Assembly: GCF_000512205.2 (NCBI RefSeq)
Contig: NZ_CP006644.1
Coordinates: 2,722,520 to 2,786,519 of the forward strand
DNA: 64,000 bases
Reading direction: 5' to 3'
Source of the DNA: Sphingomonas sanxanigenens DSM 19645 = NX02
GTDB lineage: Bacteria; Pseudomonadota; Alphaproteobacteria; Sphingomonadales; Sphingomonadaceae
Below are positions 26,726 to 35,796 of the stretch, piece after piece (within the stretch, counting starts at the first letter, position 1; each line of letters begins with the position of its first letter). The notes below the pieces were generated by a model. The model ran no database searches, was not told where the DNA came from, and saw nothing but the letters and a program-made list of their open reading frames with translations. A program made the position numbers and the translations under genes.

Positions 26726-28210
26726 GTGGGGGACGATTTGGCCGACATTTATCGCACCATCGTGATCTTCGGCGCGACCGGTGACCTTGCGCACCGGATG
26801 CTGTTTCCGTCGCTCTACAATCTCGACGCGGATGGCTTGCTGCCCGAAGGCTTCACGATCATCGGATCGGGCCGCACCAAGCAGGATGAGGCGGCGTTCC
26901 GCGAAGACGTGAACGCTGCGCTCGAAAAATTCCTAGGCGAGGGCTGCTATGATGCCGCACGGGCCGCGGTCTTCGTCGAGAAAATCCGCTATTGCCCGGT
27001 CAGCGTGGGCGACGAAGGCGACTTCTCCGCGCTGCGCGACATGATCGGCGACGCGGCCGATGGCGGTATCGCCTTCTATCTCTCCACCCCGCCCTCGCTG
27101 TTCGCGCCGGTGGTGAAGGGGCTGCAGGCGGCAGGCCTGACCGGGCCCAACACCCGCATCGCGATGGAAAAGCCGATCGGGCAGGATCTCGTCTCGTCGC
27201 GCGCGGTCAACGCCGCGGTGGCCGAGGCGTTCGACGAATCGCATGTGTTCCGCGTCGACCATTATCTCGGCAAGGAAACCGTCCAGAACCTGCTGATCCT
27301 GCGTTTCGGCAACATGCTGCTCGAGCCGCTGTGGAACGCCAACGCGATCGAGCATGTCCAGATCACCGTCGCCGAGACGGTCGGGCTCGAAGGCCGCGTC
27401 TCCTATTATGACGGCGTCGGCGCGCTCAAGGACATGGTGCAGAACCATGTGCTGCAGCTGCTCGCGCTGGTCGCGATGGAACCGCCGGCCCGTTACGATG
27501 CCGCCGCGGTGCGGGACGAGAAGGTCAAGGTGCTGCGCTCGCTGCGGCCGATGACGCGCGCGGACGCGGCGCAATGCAGCGTGAAGGGCCAGTATGTCGC
27601 AGGCGCGATCAACGGCCAGCCGGTCAAGGGCTATGCCGATGAGCTCGGCACCACCTCCGACACCGAGACCTTCGTGGCGCTCAAGGCGTTCATCGACAAT
27701 TGGCGCTGGAAGAATGTGCCCTTCTACATCCGCACCGGCAAAAGGCTGCCCAGCCGCCAGTCCGAGATCCTGATCCAGTTCAAGCAGGTGCCGCACTCGA
27801 TCTTCTCGGGCAAGGGCCGCGGCACGACCAGCCCGCTCGAAGCCAATGCGCTGATCATCCGCCTGCAGCCGGAAGAGAATATCCGCATGCAGCTGATGGC
27901 GAAGCAGCCCGGGCTCGACCGCGACGGCATCGACCTGAAACAGGTGGGTCTGGACGTCTCGCTGAGCACCGCCTTCGCCAAGACCCGCCGTCGCATCGCT
28001 TATGAACGGCTGCTGCTCGACCTGCTGGAAGGCGACACGACCTTGTTCGTGCGCCGCGACGAGGTGGAGGCGGCCTGGGCGTGGATCGATTCGATCCATG
28101 CGGCATGGGCGGAAGCGGGCGTCCCCGCCCGCCCCTACACCGCCGGCACATGGGGCCCCTCGGCGGCGATCGCGCTCACCGAACGTGACGGCGCGACCTG
28201 GCACGACTGA
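26726..28210 (+). CDS. zwf: Glucose-6-phosphate 1-dehydrogenase
   Basis: 494 residues from GTG 26726. NADP motif FGATGDLAHRML and the active site RVDHYLGKE are clear, as is KPIGQDL. It oxidises glucose-6-phosphate to 6-phosphogluconolactone and makes NADPH, feeding the Entner-Doudoroff route. The start is uncertain: TTG 26738 has a better Shine-Dalgarno match (GGGGGA at 26728-26733) and would shorten the protein by four residues. pgl, edd and glk, which often follow zwf, are not next to it here; a convergent lipoprotein gene lies 13 bases on. Confidence 0.95.
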   Translation: MGDDLADIYRTIVIFGATGDLAHRMLFPSLYNLDADGLLPEGFTIIGSGRTKQDEAAFREDVNAALEKFLGEGCYDAARAAVFVEKIRYCPVSVGDEGDFSALRDMIGDAADGGIAFYLSTPPSLFAPVVKGLQAAGLTGPNTRIAMEKPIGQDLVSSRAVNAAVAEAFDESHVFRVDHYLGKETVQNLLILRFGNMLLEPLWNANAIEHVQITVAETVGLEGRVSYYDGVGALKDMVQNHVLQLLALVAMEPPARYDAAAVRDEKVKVLRSLRPMTRADAAQCSVKGQYVAGAINGQPVKGYADELGTTSDTETFVALKAFIDNWRWKNVPFYIRTGKRLPSRQSEILIQFKQVPHSIFSGKGRGTTSPLEANALIIRLQPEENIRMQLMAKQPGLDRDGIDLKQVGLDVSLSTAFAKTRRRIAYERLLLDLLEGDTTLFVRRDEVEAAWAWIDSIHAAWAEAGVPARPYTAGTWGPSAAIALTERDGATWHD

Positions 28211-28223
28211 TCTCGGCGGCGCG

Positions 28224-28697
28224 TCAGGGTTTCGCCTGCGGCTCCGGCACGCAGGCGATCACGCCCTTGACCGGCAGCGCGATCGAGTCGCCGCCCGGGC
28301 GATCAAGGCGGAGCGCGCCGCGCTCGATCGCGGCCCCGCCCGTCATGTCGCGGCGATCGTCCATATCGAGGTCCAGGTCGATCGCCGCCGCCTCGCTGGC
28401 GTAGCGCATCCGCGGTGAGAAGCCGGAGCGCGGCACGCCCTCGAACCCGGCGAAGGGCAAATCGGTCGCCACCCCGTCGAGCGATATCCGGGCGACGCCG
28501 GTGCTGCTATCGGCGGCCAGCACCAGCGCCTGCCCCGGGCCGCTGGTGTAGAGGTAGAGCGCGCAGCCGGCGCGCGGCGCGCCCTGCGGCGGCAGCACGC
28601 CAAGCCCGCGCGCAGCCGGCGCCGCGGGACCGGCGGCGCGCTGCGGCATCGCGCAGCCGGCGAGCATCAGGCCCAGCAGCAGCACCCTCGCCCTCAT
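28224..28697 (-). CDS. Uncharacterised lipoprotein
   Basis: 157 residues from ATG 28697. A lipoprotein signal with lipobox LAGC (Cys15) is clear. The mature part is rich in Ala and Gly and predicted mostly beta, with ALYLYTSGPGQALVL and a DLDLDMDDRRDM acidic stretch. I do not recognise the family. It overlaps the stop of the prepilin-peptidase gene by four bases, so the two are translated together. Membrane or periplasmic location is well supported, function is not. Confidence 0.65.
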   Translation of the reverse strand: MRARVLLLGLMLAGCAMPQRAAGPAAPAARGLGVLPPQGAPRAGCALYLYTSGPGQALVLAADSSTGVARISLDGVATDLPFAGFEGVPRSGFSPRMRYASEAAAIDLDLDMDDRRDMTGGAAIERGALRLDRPGGDSIALPVKGVIACVPEPQAKP

Positions 28698-29449
28698 GAT
28701 GCGGCGGTCACCAGCCAGACCGGAAAGGCCGCGACGGCGAGCAATGCGCCGAAGGGCAGCCGCGTCGTCGCGGTGACGGTGTCGCCGCGCAGCCGCATCG
28801 CGACCACCGCCGCCAGCCCGGCCAGCGCCGCGAGCAGCAGCACGAAGGGCAGCATCTGCCAGCCGAGCCATGCGCCGATCGCGCCGAACAATTTGGGATC
28901 GCCGCCGCCCAGCCCGACACGGCCGCGCAGCGCGCGATAGGCGGTGGCGATCAGCCAGAGCGCGCCGAACCCCGCCGCGGCGCCGATCAGCCGATTGATC
29001 ATCGGCGGTGCCAGCCCGGCGGCGCCGGCTGCGATGCCCGTGACCGCAAGCGCGATCGTCAGCCGGTCAGGCAACCAGTGATGCTCGACGTCGAGCGTGG
29101 CGAGCGTCAGCAACAGCCAGCCGAACAGCGCGCCCGCCAGCCCCACCAGCCCCGGCGCCGCGATCATCGCGGCGGCACCGATCAGCGCCGCCGCCGTCTC
29201 GATCAGCGGGTGACGGGGATCGATCCGGCCGCAACAGCGCCGACAGCGCCCCCGCTGCGCGGCAAAGCTCAGCACCGGCAGGAGTTCGAACCAGCGCAGC
29301 GGCTGGCCGCATGCATCGCAGGCGGAACGGCCGGCGACGATACCGCGCCCCTCGGGCCAGCGGATCGCCAGCGTGGCGAGGAAGCTGCCGGCGACCAGCC
29401 CCAGCGCTGCCCCCAGCGCCACCCAGGCCGGCGTCGCGATTCCCATCAT
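28694..29449 (-). CDS. Prepilin-type A24 peptidase/N-methyltransferase
   Basis: 251 residues. Hydrophobic with about seven membrane helices. The two zinc CxxC pairs of the bifunctional enzymes are present (CDAC and CRRC, in the first cytoplasmic loop). The two catalytic aspartates lie in LATLDVEHHWLPD and GLGGGDPKLF. It would cleave and methylate type IV pilin or pseudopilin precursors (PilD/GspO). The start ATG 29449 puts the first helix at the N terminus; a TTG at 29497 is open but adds a hydrophilic stretch. No pilus or type II secretion genes adjoin. Confidence 0.85.
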   Translation of the reverse strand: MMGIATPAWVALGAALGLVAGSFLATLAIRWPEGRGIVAGRSACDACGQPLRWFELLPVLSFAAQRGRCRRCCGRIDPRHPLIETAAALIGAAAMIAAPGLVGLAGALFGWLLLTLATLDVEHHWLPDRLTIALAVTGIAAGAAGLAPPMINRLIGAAAGFGALWLIATAYRALRGRVGLGGGDPKLFGAIGAWLGWQMLPFVLLLAALAGLAAVVAMRLRGDTVTATTRLPFGALLAVAAFPVWLVTAAS

Positions 29450-29556
29450 CGGTTCGATCGCCTCGAATGCCGCCACGGACTGCCCCAAGATTGTCAATTG
29501 GTCGGCCGCTTCCTAGATTCCCTTCACCGAACATTCCAGCGAGTGAAGCGCCCATC

Positions 29557-30741
29557 ATGCCCAACGATCCCGTCGTCATCCTTTCCTATGCGCGCACCCC
29601 GATGGGGAGCTTCCAGGGCAGCCTCTCGGGCGCGAGCGCCACCGATCTCGGCGCCACCGCGGTCAAGGCCGCGGTCGCGCGGGCCGGCATCGGCGGCGGC
29701 GATGTCGACCGAATCTATATGGGCTGCGTGCTCCCCGCCGGCCTCGGCCAGGCGCCCGCGCGGCAGGCGGCGCTGAAGGCCGGGCTGCCTCAATCGGTGG
29801 AAGCGACCACGGTCAACAAGATGTGCGGTTCGGGCATGCAGGCGACGATCATGGGCGCCGAGGCGTTGCTCGCGGGCTCGGTCGACCTGCTCGTCGTCGG
29901 CGGCATGGAGAGCATGACCAACGCGCCCTATCTGCTGCAGAAGCATCGCGGCGGCGCGCGGCTGGGGCATGACCGGATCATGGATCATATGTTCCTCGAC
30001 GGGCTCGAGGATGCCTATGAACCCGGCCGGGCGATGGGCAGCTTCGCCGAGGAGACCGCGGGCGAGTATCAGTTCACCCGCGCCGACCAGGACGGCTTCG
30101 CGATCGCATCGCTGACGCGCGCGCAGGAAGCGCAGCGCTCGGGCGCGTTCGATCGTGAGATCGTCGCGGTCGAGATCGCCGGCCGCAAGGGCACGACGCT
30201 CGTCGACAGGGACGAGCAGCCGCTGAAGGGCGACGCCGCGAAGATCCCGACGCTCAAGCCCGCCTTCGCAAAGGACGGCACCATCACCGCCGCCAACGCC
30301 TCTTCGATTTCGGACGGCGCGGCAGCGCTGGTGCTGACCCGCGCGAGCGTCGCCGCCGACAAGGGTCTCGCCCCCGTCGCCCACATCGTCGCCACCGCCG
30401 CGCATGCCCACCAGCCTGCGCGCTTCACCACTGCGCCGGTCGACGCGGTGCGCAAGGTGCTCGACAAGGCCGGCTGGTCGGCGGACGCGGTCGATCTCTT
30501 CGAGGTCAACGAGGCGTTCGCCTGCGTCGCGATGATCGCGATGCGTGACCTCGGCATTCCGCACGAAAAGGTCAATGTGAATGGCGGCGCGACTGCGCTC
30601 GGCCACCCGATCGGCGCGTCGGGCGCGCGCATCATCGCCACCTTGATCGCCGCGTTGCAGAACCGCGGGCTGAAAAAGGGCGTCGCGGCGCTTTGCATCG
30701 GCGGCGGCGAGGCGACCGCGGTCGCGATCGAACTCGCCTGA
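29557..30741 (+). CDS. Acetyl-CoA acetyltransferase (thiolase)
   Basis: 394 residues, the typical length. Nucleophile Cys90 in NKMCGSG, His in NGGATALGHPIGASG, and the second Cys in CIGGGEA are intact, as is NEAFA. It condenses two acetyl-CoA to acetoacetyl-CoA or runs in reverse. PhaA (polyhydroxybutyrate) and AtoB-type roles cannot be told apart. No phaB or phaC is next to it. A hairpin follows the stop. Confidence 0.92.
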   Translation: MPNDPVVILSYARTPMGSFQGSLSGASATDLGATAVKAAVARAGIGGGDVDRIYMGCVLPAGLGQAPARQAALKAGLPQSVEATTVNKMCGSGMQATIMGAEALLAGSVDLLVVGGMESMTNAPYLLQKHRGGARLGHDRIMDHMFLDGLEDAYEPGRAMGSFAEETAGEYQFTRADQDGFAIASLTRAQEAQRSGAFDREIVAVEIAGRKGTTLVDRDEQPLKGDAAKIPTLKPAFAKDGTITAANASSISDGAAALVLTRASVAADKGLAPVAHIVATAAHAHQPARFTTAPVDAVRKVLDKAGWSADAVDLFEVNEAFACVAMIAMRDLGIPHEKVNVNGGATALGHPIGASGARIIATLIAALQNRGLKKGVAALCIGGGEATAVAIELA

Positions 30742-30748
30742 GACAAGT

Positions 30749-30776
30749 CGATCGGGGTATTAGACCGCCCCGATCG
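30749..30776. terminator. Hairpin between convergent thiolase and SH3 genes
   Basis: CGATCGGGG (30749-30757) pairs with CCCCGATCG (30768-30776) around a ten-base loop, followed on the plus strand by GTCT. It lies 8 bases after the thiolase stop. Confidence 0.6.
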
Positions 30777-30788
30777 GTCTACGCCCGG

Positions 30789-31277
30789 TCAGGGCACGGT
30801 TTCGCCCGTGCCCACGCCCCAGATATGGTCGGTGCTGATGAAGCCGCCGCGCCCGGCGACGTCGAGGCGGCACCAGCCATCCCCACAGCGCGAGATGCGG
30901 CCGACGACGCCCGGTTCGACCCGCCAGGCGATCGCCGCACTTTCCTGCGGGGCGGTGCGCAGCGGCTGGATGCCGCCGCGAACGATCGCGGTGCGGCGCT
31001 CGCTGAGCAGATTGGCCTGCACCCAGCCCTTCGCGCCATCAGGATCCTCGATGCGGCGCCAGTTGGGGACCGAGGCGATCACGCGGATCGGCAGATCGGC
31101 GCGAACATACAGCCAGACCGCTGGAAACTGGCGCCCCGGCCCCGTACGCATCCGCGCCTTGCCGGCGGCGACCGACGCCCAATAAGGCGGCGTCCGCTGC
31201 TGCGCCTCCGCCACCCCCGCCGCGGCAACGGCGAGCACCAGCGCCGCCACGATCCCGAACCCCTTTACGCTACGCAT
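30789..31277 (-). CDS. Exported SH3-domain protein
   Basis: 162 residues from ATG 31277. Signal peptide about 1-25 (ending GVAEAQ), then a bacterial SH3-type domain: MRTGPGRQFPAVWLY, PIRVIASVPNWRRIEDPDGAKGWV, and a second half with CGDGWCRLDVAGRGGFI. This plan is common in alphaproteobacteria, where such proteins are thought to bind peptidoglycan or act with SH3_4 family neighbours. Two cysteines (CGDGWC) could form a disulfide. Divergent from the dehydrogenase gene. Confidence 0.8.
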   Translation of the reverse strand: MRSVKGFGIVAALVLAVAAAGVAEAQQRTPPYWASVAAGKARMRTGPGRQFPAVWLYVRADLPIRVIASVPNWRRIEDPDGAKGWVQANLLSERRTAIVRGGIQPLRTAPQESAAIAWRVEPGVVGRISRCGDGWCRLDVAGRGGFISTDHIWGVGTGETVP

Positions 31278-31377
31278 CACCAACCCCTCATATCCGTGGG
31301 CCACGTTGGCAAAAGCATCGCCGCGCTTCAAGGCACCGCCGCTTGACGCGCGCGCGCAGGCGGGCCAATCGCAGGTC

Positions 31378-32373
31378 ATGCCGGACCAGCGCCCCCGCCG
31401 ACCACGCATCGTCGTCACGCGCACGCTGACGCCCTCGGTCGAAGCACGGATGGTCGCGCTGTTCGAAGCACGGCTCAACCGCGACGACCGGCCGATGGAC
31501 CGCGCCGCGCTGGAAGCCGCGATCGCCGATTGCGACGTGCTGGTTCCCACCATCACCGACGAGATCGATGCCGCGCTGCTCGCCAAGGCCGGCCCCGGCC
31601 TGAAACTCATCGCCAGCTTCGGCAACGGCGTCGACCATATCGACCTCAAGGCGGCCCGCGCGCAGCGCATCATCGTCACCAACACGCCCGGTGTGCTGAC
31701 CGACGATACCGCCGACATGGCAATGGCGCTGATCCTCGCGGTGCCGCGACGGATCGGCGAAGGCGAAAGGCTGATCCGGTCGGGCGGCTGGAGCGGCTGG
31801 GGGCCGGTTGCGATGCTGGGCCACCGCATCACCGGCAAGACGCTGGGGATCGTCGGCATGGGCCGCATCGGCCAGGCGATCGCGCTGCGCGCGCGCGGGT
31901 TCGGCCTCTCGATCCGCTATCACAACCGCCACCGCCTGCCCGACATCGTCGAGAAGGCGGTCGATGCGGTGTGGTGCCCGGACCTCGACGCGATGCTGGC
32001 GGAGGCCGACATCGTTTCGATCAACTGCCCGCACAACGCCAGCACCCACCATCTGCTCGACGCGCGCCGGCTGCGGCTGATGAAGCGCGACGCCTATCTC
32101 ATCAACCTCGCGCGCGGCGAGATCGTCGCCGAGGCAGCCCTCATCGAAGCGCTGGAGCAGGGCGTGATCGCCGGCGCCGGCCTGGACGTGTTCGAACATG
32201 AACCGGCGGTCGATCCGCGGCTGCTGGCGCGCGACAATGTCGTCCTCCTCCCCCACATGGGATCGGCGACGCACGAAGCGCGCGACGCGCAGGGCGCCAA
32301 GGTGGTCGCGAACATCCGCGCCTGGGCGGATGGCCACCGGCCGCCGGATCAGGTGCTGGAAGGCTGGGTGTAG
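31378..32373 (+). CDS. D-isomer-specific 2-hydroxyacid dehydrogenase
   Basis: 331 residues from ATG 31378. NAD(P) motif GIVGMGRIGQAIALRARGFG, catalytic Arg in INLARGEIV, Glu in VFEHEPAV and His in LLPHMGSAT. GMGRIGQ and the R in the second-position loop YHNRHR suggest NADPH use, as in glyoxylate/hydroxypyruvate reductases (GhrB-like), but the substrate is not settled from sequence. An open frame upstream to 31306 overlaps the leader of the divergent SH3 gene and is not needed. Confidence 0.88.
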   Translation: MPDQRPRRPRIVVTRTLTPSVEARMVALFEARLNRDDRPMDRAALEAAIADCDVLVPTITDEIDAALLAKAGPGLKLIASFGNGVDHIDLKAARAQRIIVTNTPGVLTDDTADMAMALILAVPRRIGEGERLIRSGGWSGWGPVAMLGHRITGKTLGIVGMGRIGQAIALRARGFGLSIRYHNRHRLPDIVEKAVDAVWCPDLDAMLAEADIVSINCPHNASTHHLLDARRLRLMKRDAYLINLARGEIVAEAALIEALEQGVIAGAGLDVFEHEPAVDPRLLARDNVVLLPHMGSATHEARDAQGAKVVANIRAWADGHRPPDQVLEGWV

Positions 32374-32492
32374 GGCAAGGGGCGGGTTAGCGCCCTCGCC
32401 GAACGGAAATCAGCGCGTGAGCCGGCGACTTTCCTCGCCGATGCTCCGTGCCTGGGAGGAAATAGCCGGGCCCGGCAAAACGATCACCGCCC

Positions 32493-33191
32493 TCAATCGT
32501 CCAGCCCGGCCAGCCAGTCCGCGATCATCCGGCGCCCGGCGGCGACGGTGGTGGAACCCAATCGGTCATGATCGTCGCGCAGCCGATCCTGCGTCACGCC
32601 GGCCTGCGCGATGTAATCGGCGCCTTCCTCCACCCAGATGTGGAAGCGCGGATCCTCGCCCATCTCGGCATGGCACTGCAGCGCCAGCAGATTGGGGCCC
32701 CGGCGGAACGCCTGGTTGGCGTAGAGCGGCGTCGAGGCGAGGCGCTCGGCACCCTCGGGCAGGTCGAACGTATCGCCATGCCAGTGCAGAACCGGCAGTC
32801 CGCCGATTGGCGCCAGCGGGTTGCCGGGAAGATCGGCGATGCTGAGCGGTGCGAAGCCGACCTCCTTCACCGGCCCGGCATAGACCTTCGCGCCCATGGC
32901 GGCGGCGATCATCTGCGCGCCGAAGCAGACGCCCAGGGTCGGCCGGCCAGCCGCGATGCGCAGCGACAGGCGCGCGATCTCGCAATCGATCCATGGGTGG
33001 GCATCCCGCTCATAGACCCCCATCGGGCCGCCCATCATCACGACGAGATCGGGCGACAGCAAATCGGTGTGCGGAAAAACCGGATCGGTCACGTCGATCC
33101 GGTCGATCGCATAGCCCGCGGCCTCGATCGGCGCACGGAAGCCGGCAACGCCCTCATAGGGCACATGGCGGATGATCAGCGCAGTCTTCAT
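32493..33191 (-). CDS. Class I glutamine amidotransferase-like protein
   Basis: 232 residues from ATG 33191 (MKTALIIRHV). Nucleophile Cys in LGVCFGAQM, His in LQCHAEM, and the oxyanion region MMGGPMGVYE. This is the stand-alone GATase1 family near GMP synthase glutaminase domains, often called GMP synthase-like. The partner enzyme is unknown; the family includes gamma-glutamyl hydrolases such as PuuD-like and GuaA-like proteins. In the usual class I motif His is followed by PE; here AE follows, so the third residue is still present. Confidence 0.82.
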   Translation of the reverse strand: MKTALIIRHVPYEGVAGFRAPIEAAGYAIDRIDVTDPVFPHTDLLSPDLVVMMGGPMGVYERDAHPWIDCEIARLSLRIAAGRPTLGVCFGAQMIAAAMGAKVYAGPVKEVGFAPLSIADLPGNPLAPIGGLPVLHWHGDTFDLPEGAERLASTPLYANQAFRRGPNLLALQCHAEMGEDPRFHIWVEEGADYIAQAGVTQDRLRDDHDRLGSTTVAAGRRMIADWLAGLDD

Positions 33192-33257
33192 GCCGCGCCT
33201 CTTAACCGCACGCACCTGCCCGGGAACCGCAATTTTGCTTGTGGCCTGCCAAGCGGC

Positions 33258-34661
33258 TCAATCGCCGGTCAGGATGCGATCGACGAGTTGCTTCACCGAA
33301 GGCACGAAACCGTTCGAATAGAACGGATCCTTCTTGAAGTTATAGGCATTGTGCCCGGCGAACATCAGGTTCTGCTCGGTATCGCCGCCATGGGCGATAT
33401 CCTGCAGCGTCTTCTGGATGCAGAAGCTGCGCGGATCGGCGAGCCGGCCGGTCGAATTGGTCGCGCTGTCCATCCACGCCGAGAAGGAGCATTGGCTGAG
33501 GCAGCCCATGCAATCCGCCTGATCCTTGCGGATCACCGCCTTTTCCTCGGTCGTCACGAACACCAGCGTGTTGTCGGGCGTCTTGAGCGCGTCGGTGAAG
33601 CCGTGGCCGAACCATTCGCGCGCGCGCAGCAGATCGTTGCGCGTCACCCAGAAATTCTTGCCCTTCACGCCCACGTCGAGCTGGTACTGGTGATCGCCCG
33701 CCGCTTCGAGCGAGAAGGCGATCTGCCGTTCCGAGCGCGCCTCGAGGTGGCGCAGGAACGGGTTGCGGACGGCGCTGGAATAAAAGCCGGTCGGCGAGAA
33801 ACGGTGCAGCAGCACATCGCCCTCGTCCAGCGTCATCAGCCGTGCCTTCCACTCTTCCGGAATGGGGCTCTCGCGCGTCAGCAGCGGACGGGTACCGAAC
33901 TGGAAGGCGATGCTGCCCAGTTCCTCATTGTCGATCCAGTGGTTCCAGTCGCGCAGGTACCAGACGCCACCGGCCATCACGATCGGCACATCGTCCGAAA
34001 TGCCGCCCTCGCGCATCGTTTCGCGCAGCGCCTTCACGCGCGGATACGGATCCTCTGGGCGCAGCGGATCCTCGGCATTGGACAGGCCGTTATGGCCGCC
34101 GGCGAGCCAGGGATCCTCGTAGACCACCGCCGCCAGCCATTCGGACGCCTTGGAATAGGCGCGCTTCCACAGCGCGCGGAACGCGCGCGCGGAGCTGATG
34201 ATCGGCAGATAGCTGACATTGTAGGACGCCGCGATCTCGCTGAGCTTGTAGGGCATGCCTGCACCGCAGGTGACGCCCGAAACGAGTCCGCGGGTGCGCT
34301 CCAGCACGCCGTGCAGCACTTCCTGCGCGCCGCCCATTTCCCACAGCACGTTGATGTTGATCGCGCCCTTGCCGCCCGCGATGTCGAACGCGCGCTTCAC
34401 CTGCTCCACCGCGCCCTCGATGGCGTAGGCGATCAGTTCGTCATGGCGCTCCCGCCGGGTCTTGGCGTGATAGATCTGCGGGATGATCTTGCCGGTGGGG
34501 TCGTAGCTGTCGGCATTCACCGCGGAAACGGTGCCGATGCCGCCTGCCGCCGCCCATGCGCCCGAGCTGGTGTGGTTCGAAACCGCCACACCCTTGCCGC
34601 CCTCGATCAGCGGCCAAACCTCGCGACCCGCATAGACGATGGGCTTCAGACCCTTGAACAT
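33258..34661 (-). CDS. Nitronate-monooxygenase-like flavoprotein with C-terminal cysteine cluster
   Basis: 467 residues from ATG 34661, which follows GAGGAG. A TIM-barrel of the NPD/YrpB family is suggested by VSNHTSSGAWAAAGGIGTV, GVTCGAGMP, PIVMAGGVW and FGTRPLLT. It is much longer than nitronate monooxygenase (about 320-380). The extra C-terminal 120 residues contain CMGCLSQCSFS and a later FCIQ, a spacing that could hold an iron-sulfur cluster. Related large forms occur in several proteobacteria as uncharacterised oxidoreductases. Physiological substrate unknown. Confidence 0.72.
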   Translation of the reverse strand: MFKGLKPIVYAGREVWPLIEGGKGVAVSNHTSSGAWAAAGGIGTVSAVNADSYDPTGKIIPQIYHAKTRRERHDELIAYAIEGAVEQVKRAFDIAGGKGAININVLWEMGGAQEVLHGVLERTRGLVSGVTCGAGMPYKLSEIAASYNVSYLPIISSARAFRALWKRAYSKASEWLAAVVYEDPWLAGGHNGLSNAEDPLRPEDPYPRVKALRETMREGGISDDVPIVMAGGVWYLRDWNHWIDNEELGSIAFQFGTRPLLTRESPIPEEWKARLMTLDEGDVLLHRFSPTGFYSSAVRNPFLRHLEARSERQIAFSLEAAGDHQYQLDVGVKGKNFWVTRNDLLRAREWFGHGFTDALKTPDNTLVFVTTEEKAVIRKDQADCMGCLSQCSFSAWMDSATNSTGRLADPRSFCIQKTLQDIAHGGDTEQNLMFAGHNAYNFKKDPFYSNGFVPSVKQLVDRILTGD

Positions 34662-34835
34662 CGACACTCCTCAACTGCTCCCCAAATATCCACTATAGCA
34701 GCGGCAGCGCATAGCTTGCACCCCAGGCAGCGCGCAATAAGCCGGCGCCCTAGCCGAACGTGGGGCGCTTTCCAAGGGCAGCCATCCGAATCCGCGCCGA
34801 AACGGCCGACACGTCTAAGGCCGCATCGCCGGGCT

Positions 34836-35705
34836 TCAGGCCGCCAGCACGCGCGCCAGCAGACGGTCGATCGCCGCCACCGCTTCCGGTTCGGACAGGG
34901 TCGGCGTGTGGCCGATCCGGTCGATCGTCACGGTCTCCGCCTGCGGCAGCGTCGTCGCCATGCGCTCCAGCGTTCCCTCCCCCAGCACGTCGGACAGCCC
35001 GCCGCGGACGATCAGGCTCGGCACGGTGCGGAACGGGGCGAGCGCCGGCCACAGATCGATACCGGCATCGCTGCCCGGCAAATGGAAGGGCTCGGCGATC
35101 TTCAGGTCATAATCATTGACGATGCGGCCGTTGCTGGTGAGCCGGTAGAGCCGCTTCGCCATCGCGAGCCAGTCCGTCAGCTGATAATGCGGATAGACCG
35201 CGCCCTGCATCTCGGCGAGCGACCGTGCCGCATGCAGCCAGGTCGGCCAGCTTCCGCCCTTGCCGACATAGCCGCGGATGCGCGCGCTGCCGGCGGGTTC
35301 GATCACGGGGCCGACATCGTTGAAGAGCGCGCCCGCGATCTGTTCCTTGCCGGTTGAGCCGAGCAGCATCGTCACGATCCCGCCCAGCGAGGTGCCGAAG
35401 GCGACATAGGATGTGACCTTCAGGTCCTCGAACAGCCGCTCGACATCCTGCACATAGGTGAGCGGCACATAGCTCATCGCGTCGCGCGCATAGGCACTCT
35501 CGCCGCGCCCGCGCAGATCGATGCAGATCACGCGCCAATCGCCGGACAGCCGCTCCGCCACGTCGGCGAAATCGCGCGCGTTGCGGGTGAGGCCGGGGAT
35601 GCACAGGATCGGCGGGCGCCCGTCGCCGCCGCCCGGATAGTCGCGATAGTGGAGGCGGAGATTGTCGTTGGACCACCAATATCCGTCCACATAACCGGCC
35701 ATCAA
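34836..35705 (-). CDS. Alpha/beta-hydrolase
   Basis: 289 residues. Nucleophile elbow FGTSLGG, oxyanion-region ILCIPGLTRNARDF, acid Asp in GGLSDVL and His in IGHTPTL give a complete triad, and the length is typical. No signal peptide, so cytoplasmic. It resembles the broad family of 3-oxoadipate enol-lactonase-like and other esterases; the substrate is unknown. ATG 35702 is an alternative start one codon later. Confidence 0.8.
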   Translation of the reverse strand: MMAGYVDGYWWSNDNLRLHYRDYPGGGDGRPPILCIPGLTRNARDFADVAERLSGDWRVICIDLRGRGESAYARDAMSYVPLTYVQDVERLFEDLKVTSYVAFGTSLGGIVTMLLGSTGKEQIAGALFNDVGPVIEPAGSARIRGYVGKGGSWPTWLHAARSLAEMQGAVYPHYQLTDWLAMAKRLYRLTSNGRIVNDYDLKIAEPFHLPGSDAGIDLWPALAPFRTVPSLIVRGGLSDVLGEGTLERMATTLPQAETVTIDRIGHTPTLSEPEAVAAIDRLLARVLAA

Positions 35706-35796
35706 CGCGCCTCCCTGCCTTGGCCATCACCATATCGCGGGATGGCGGCGGCGCCGCAAGCGCCTCGCGGCGGCAGGCGGTGATCCGCGGCGATGG

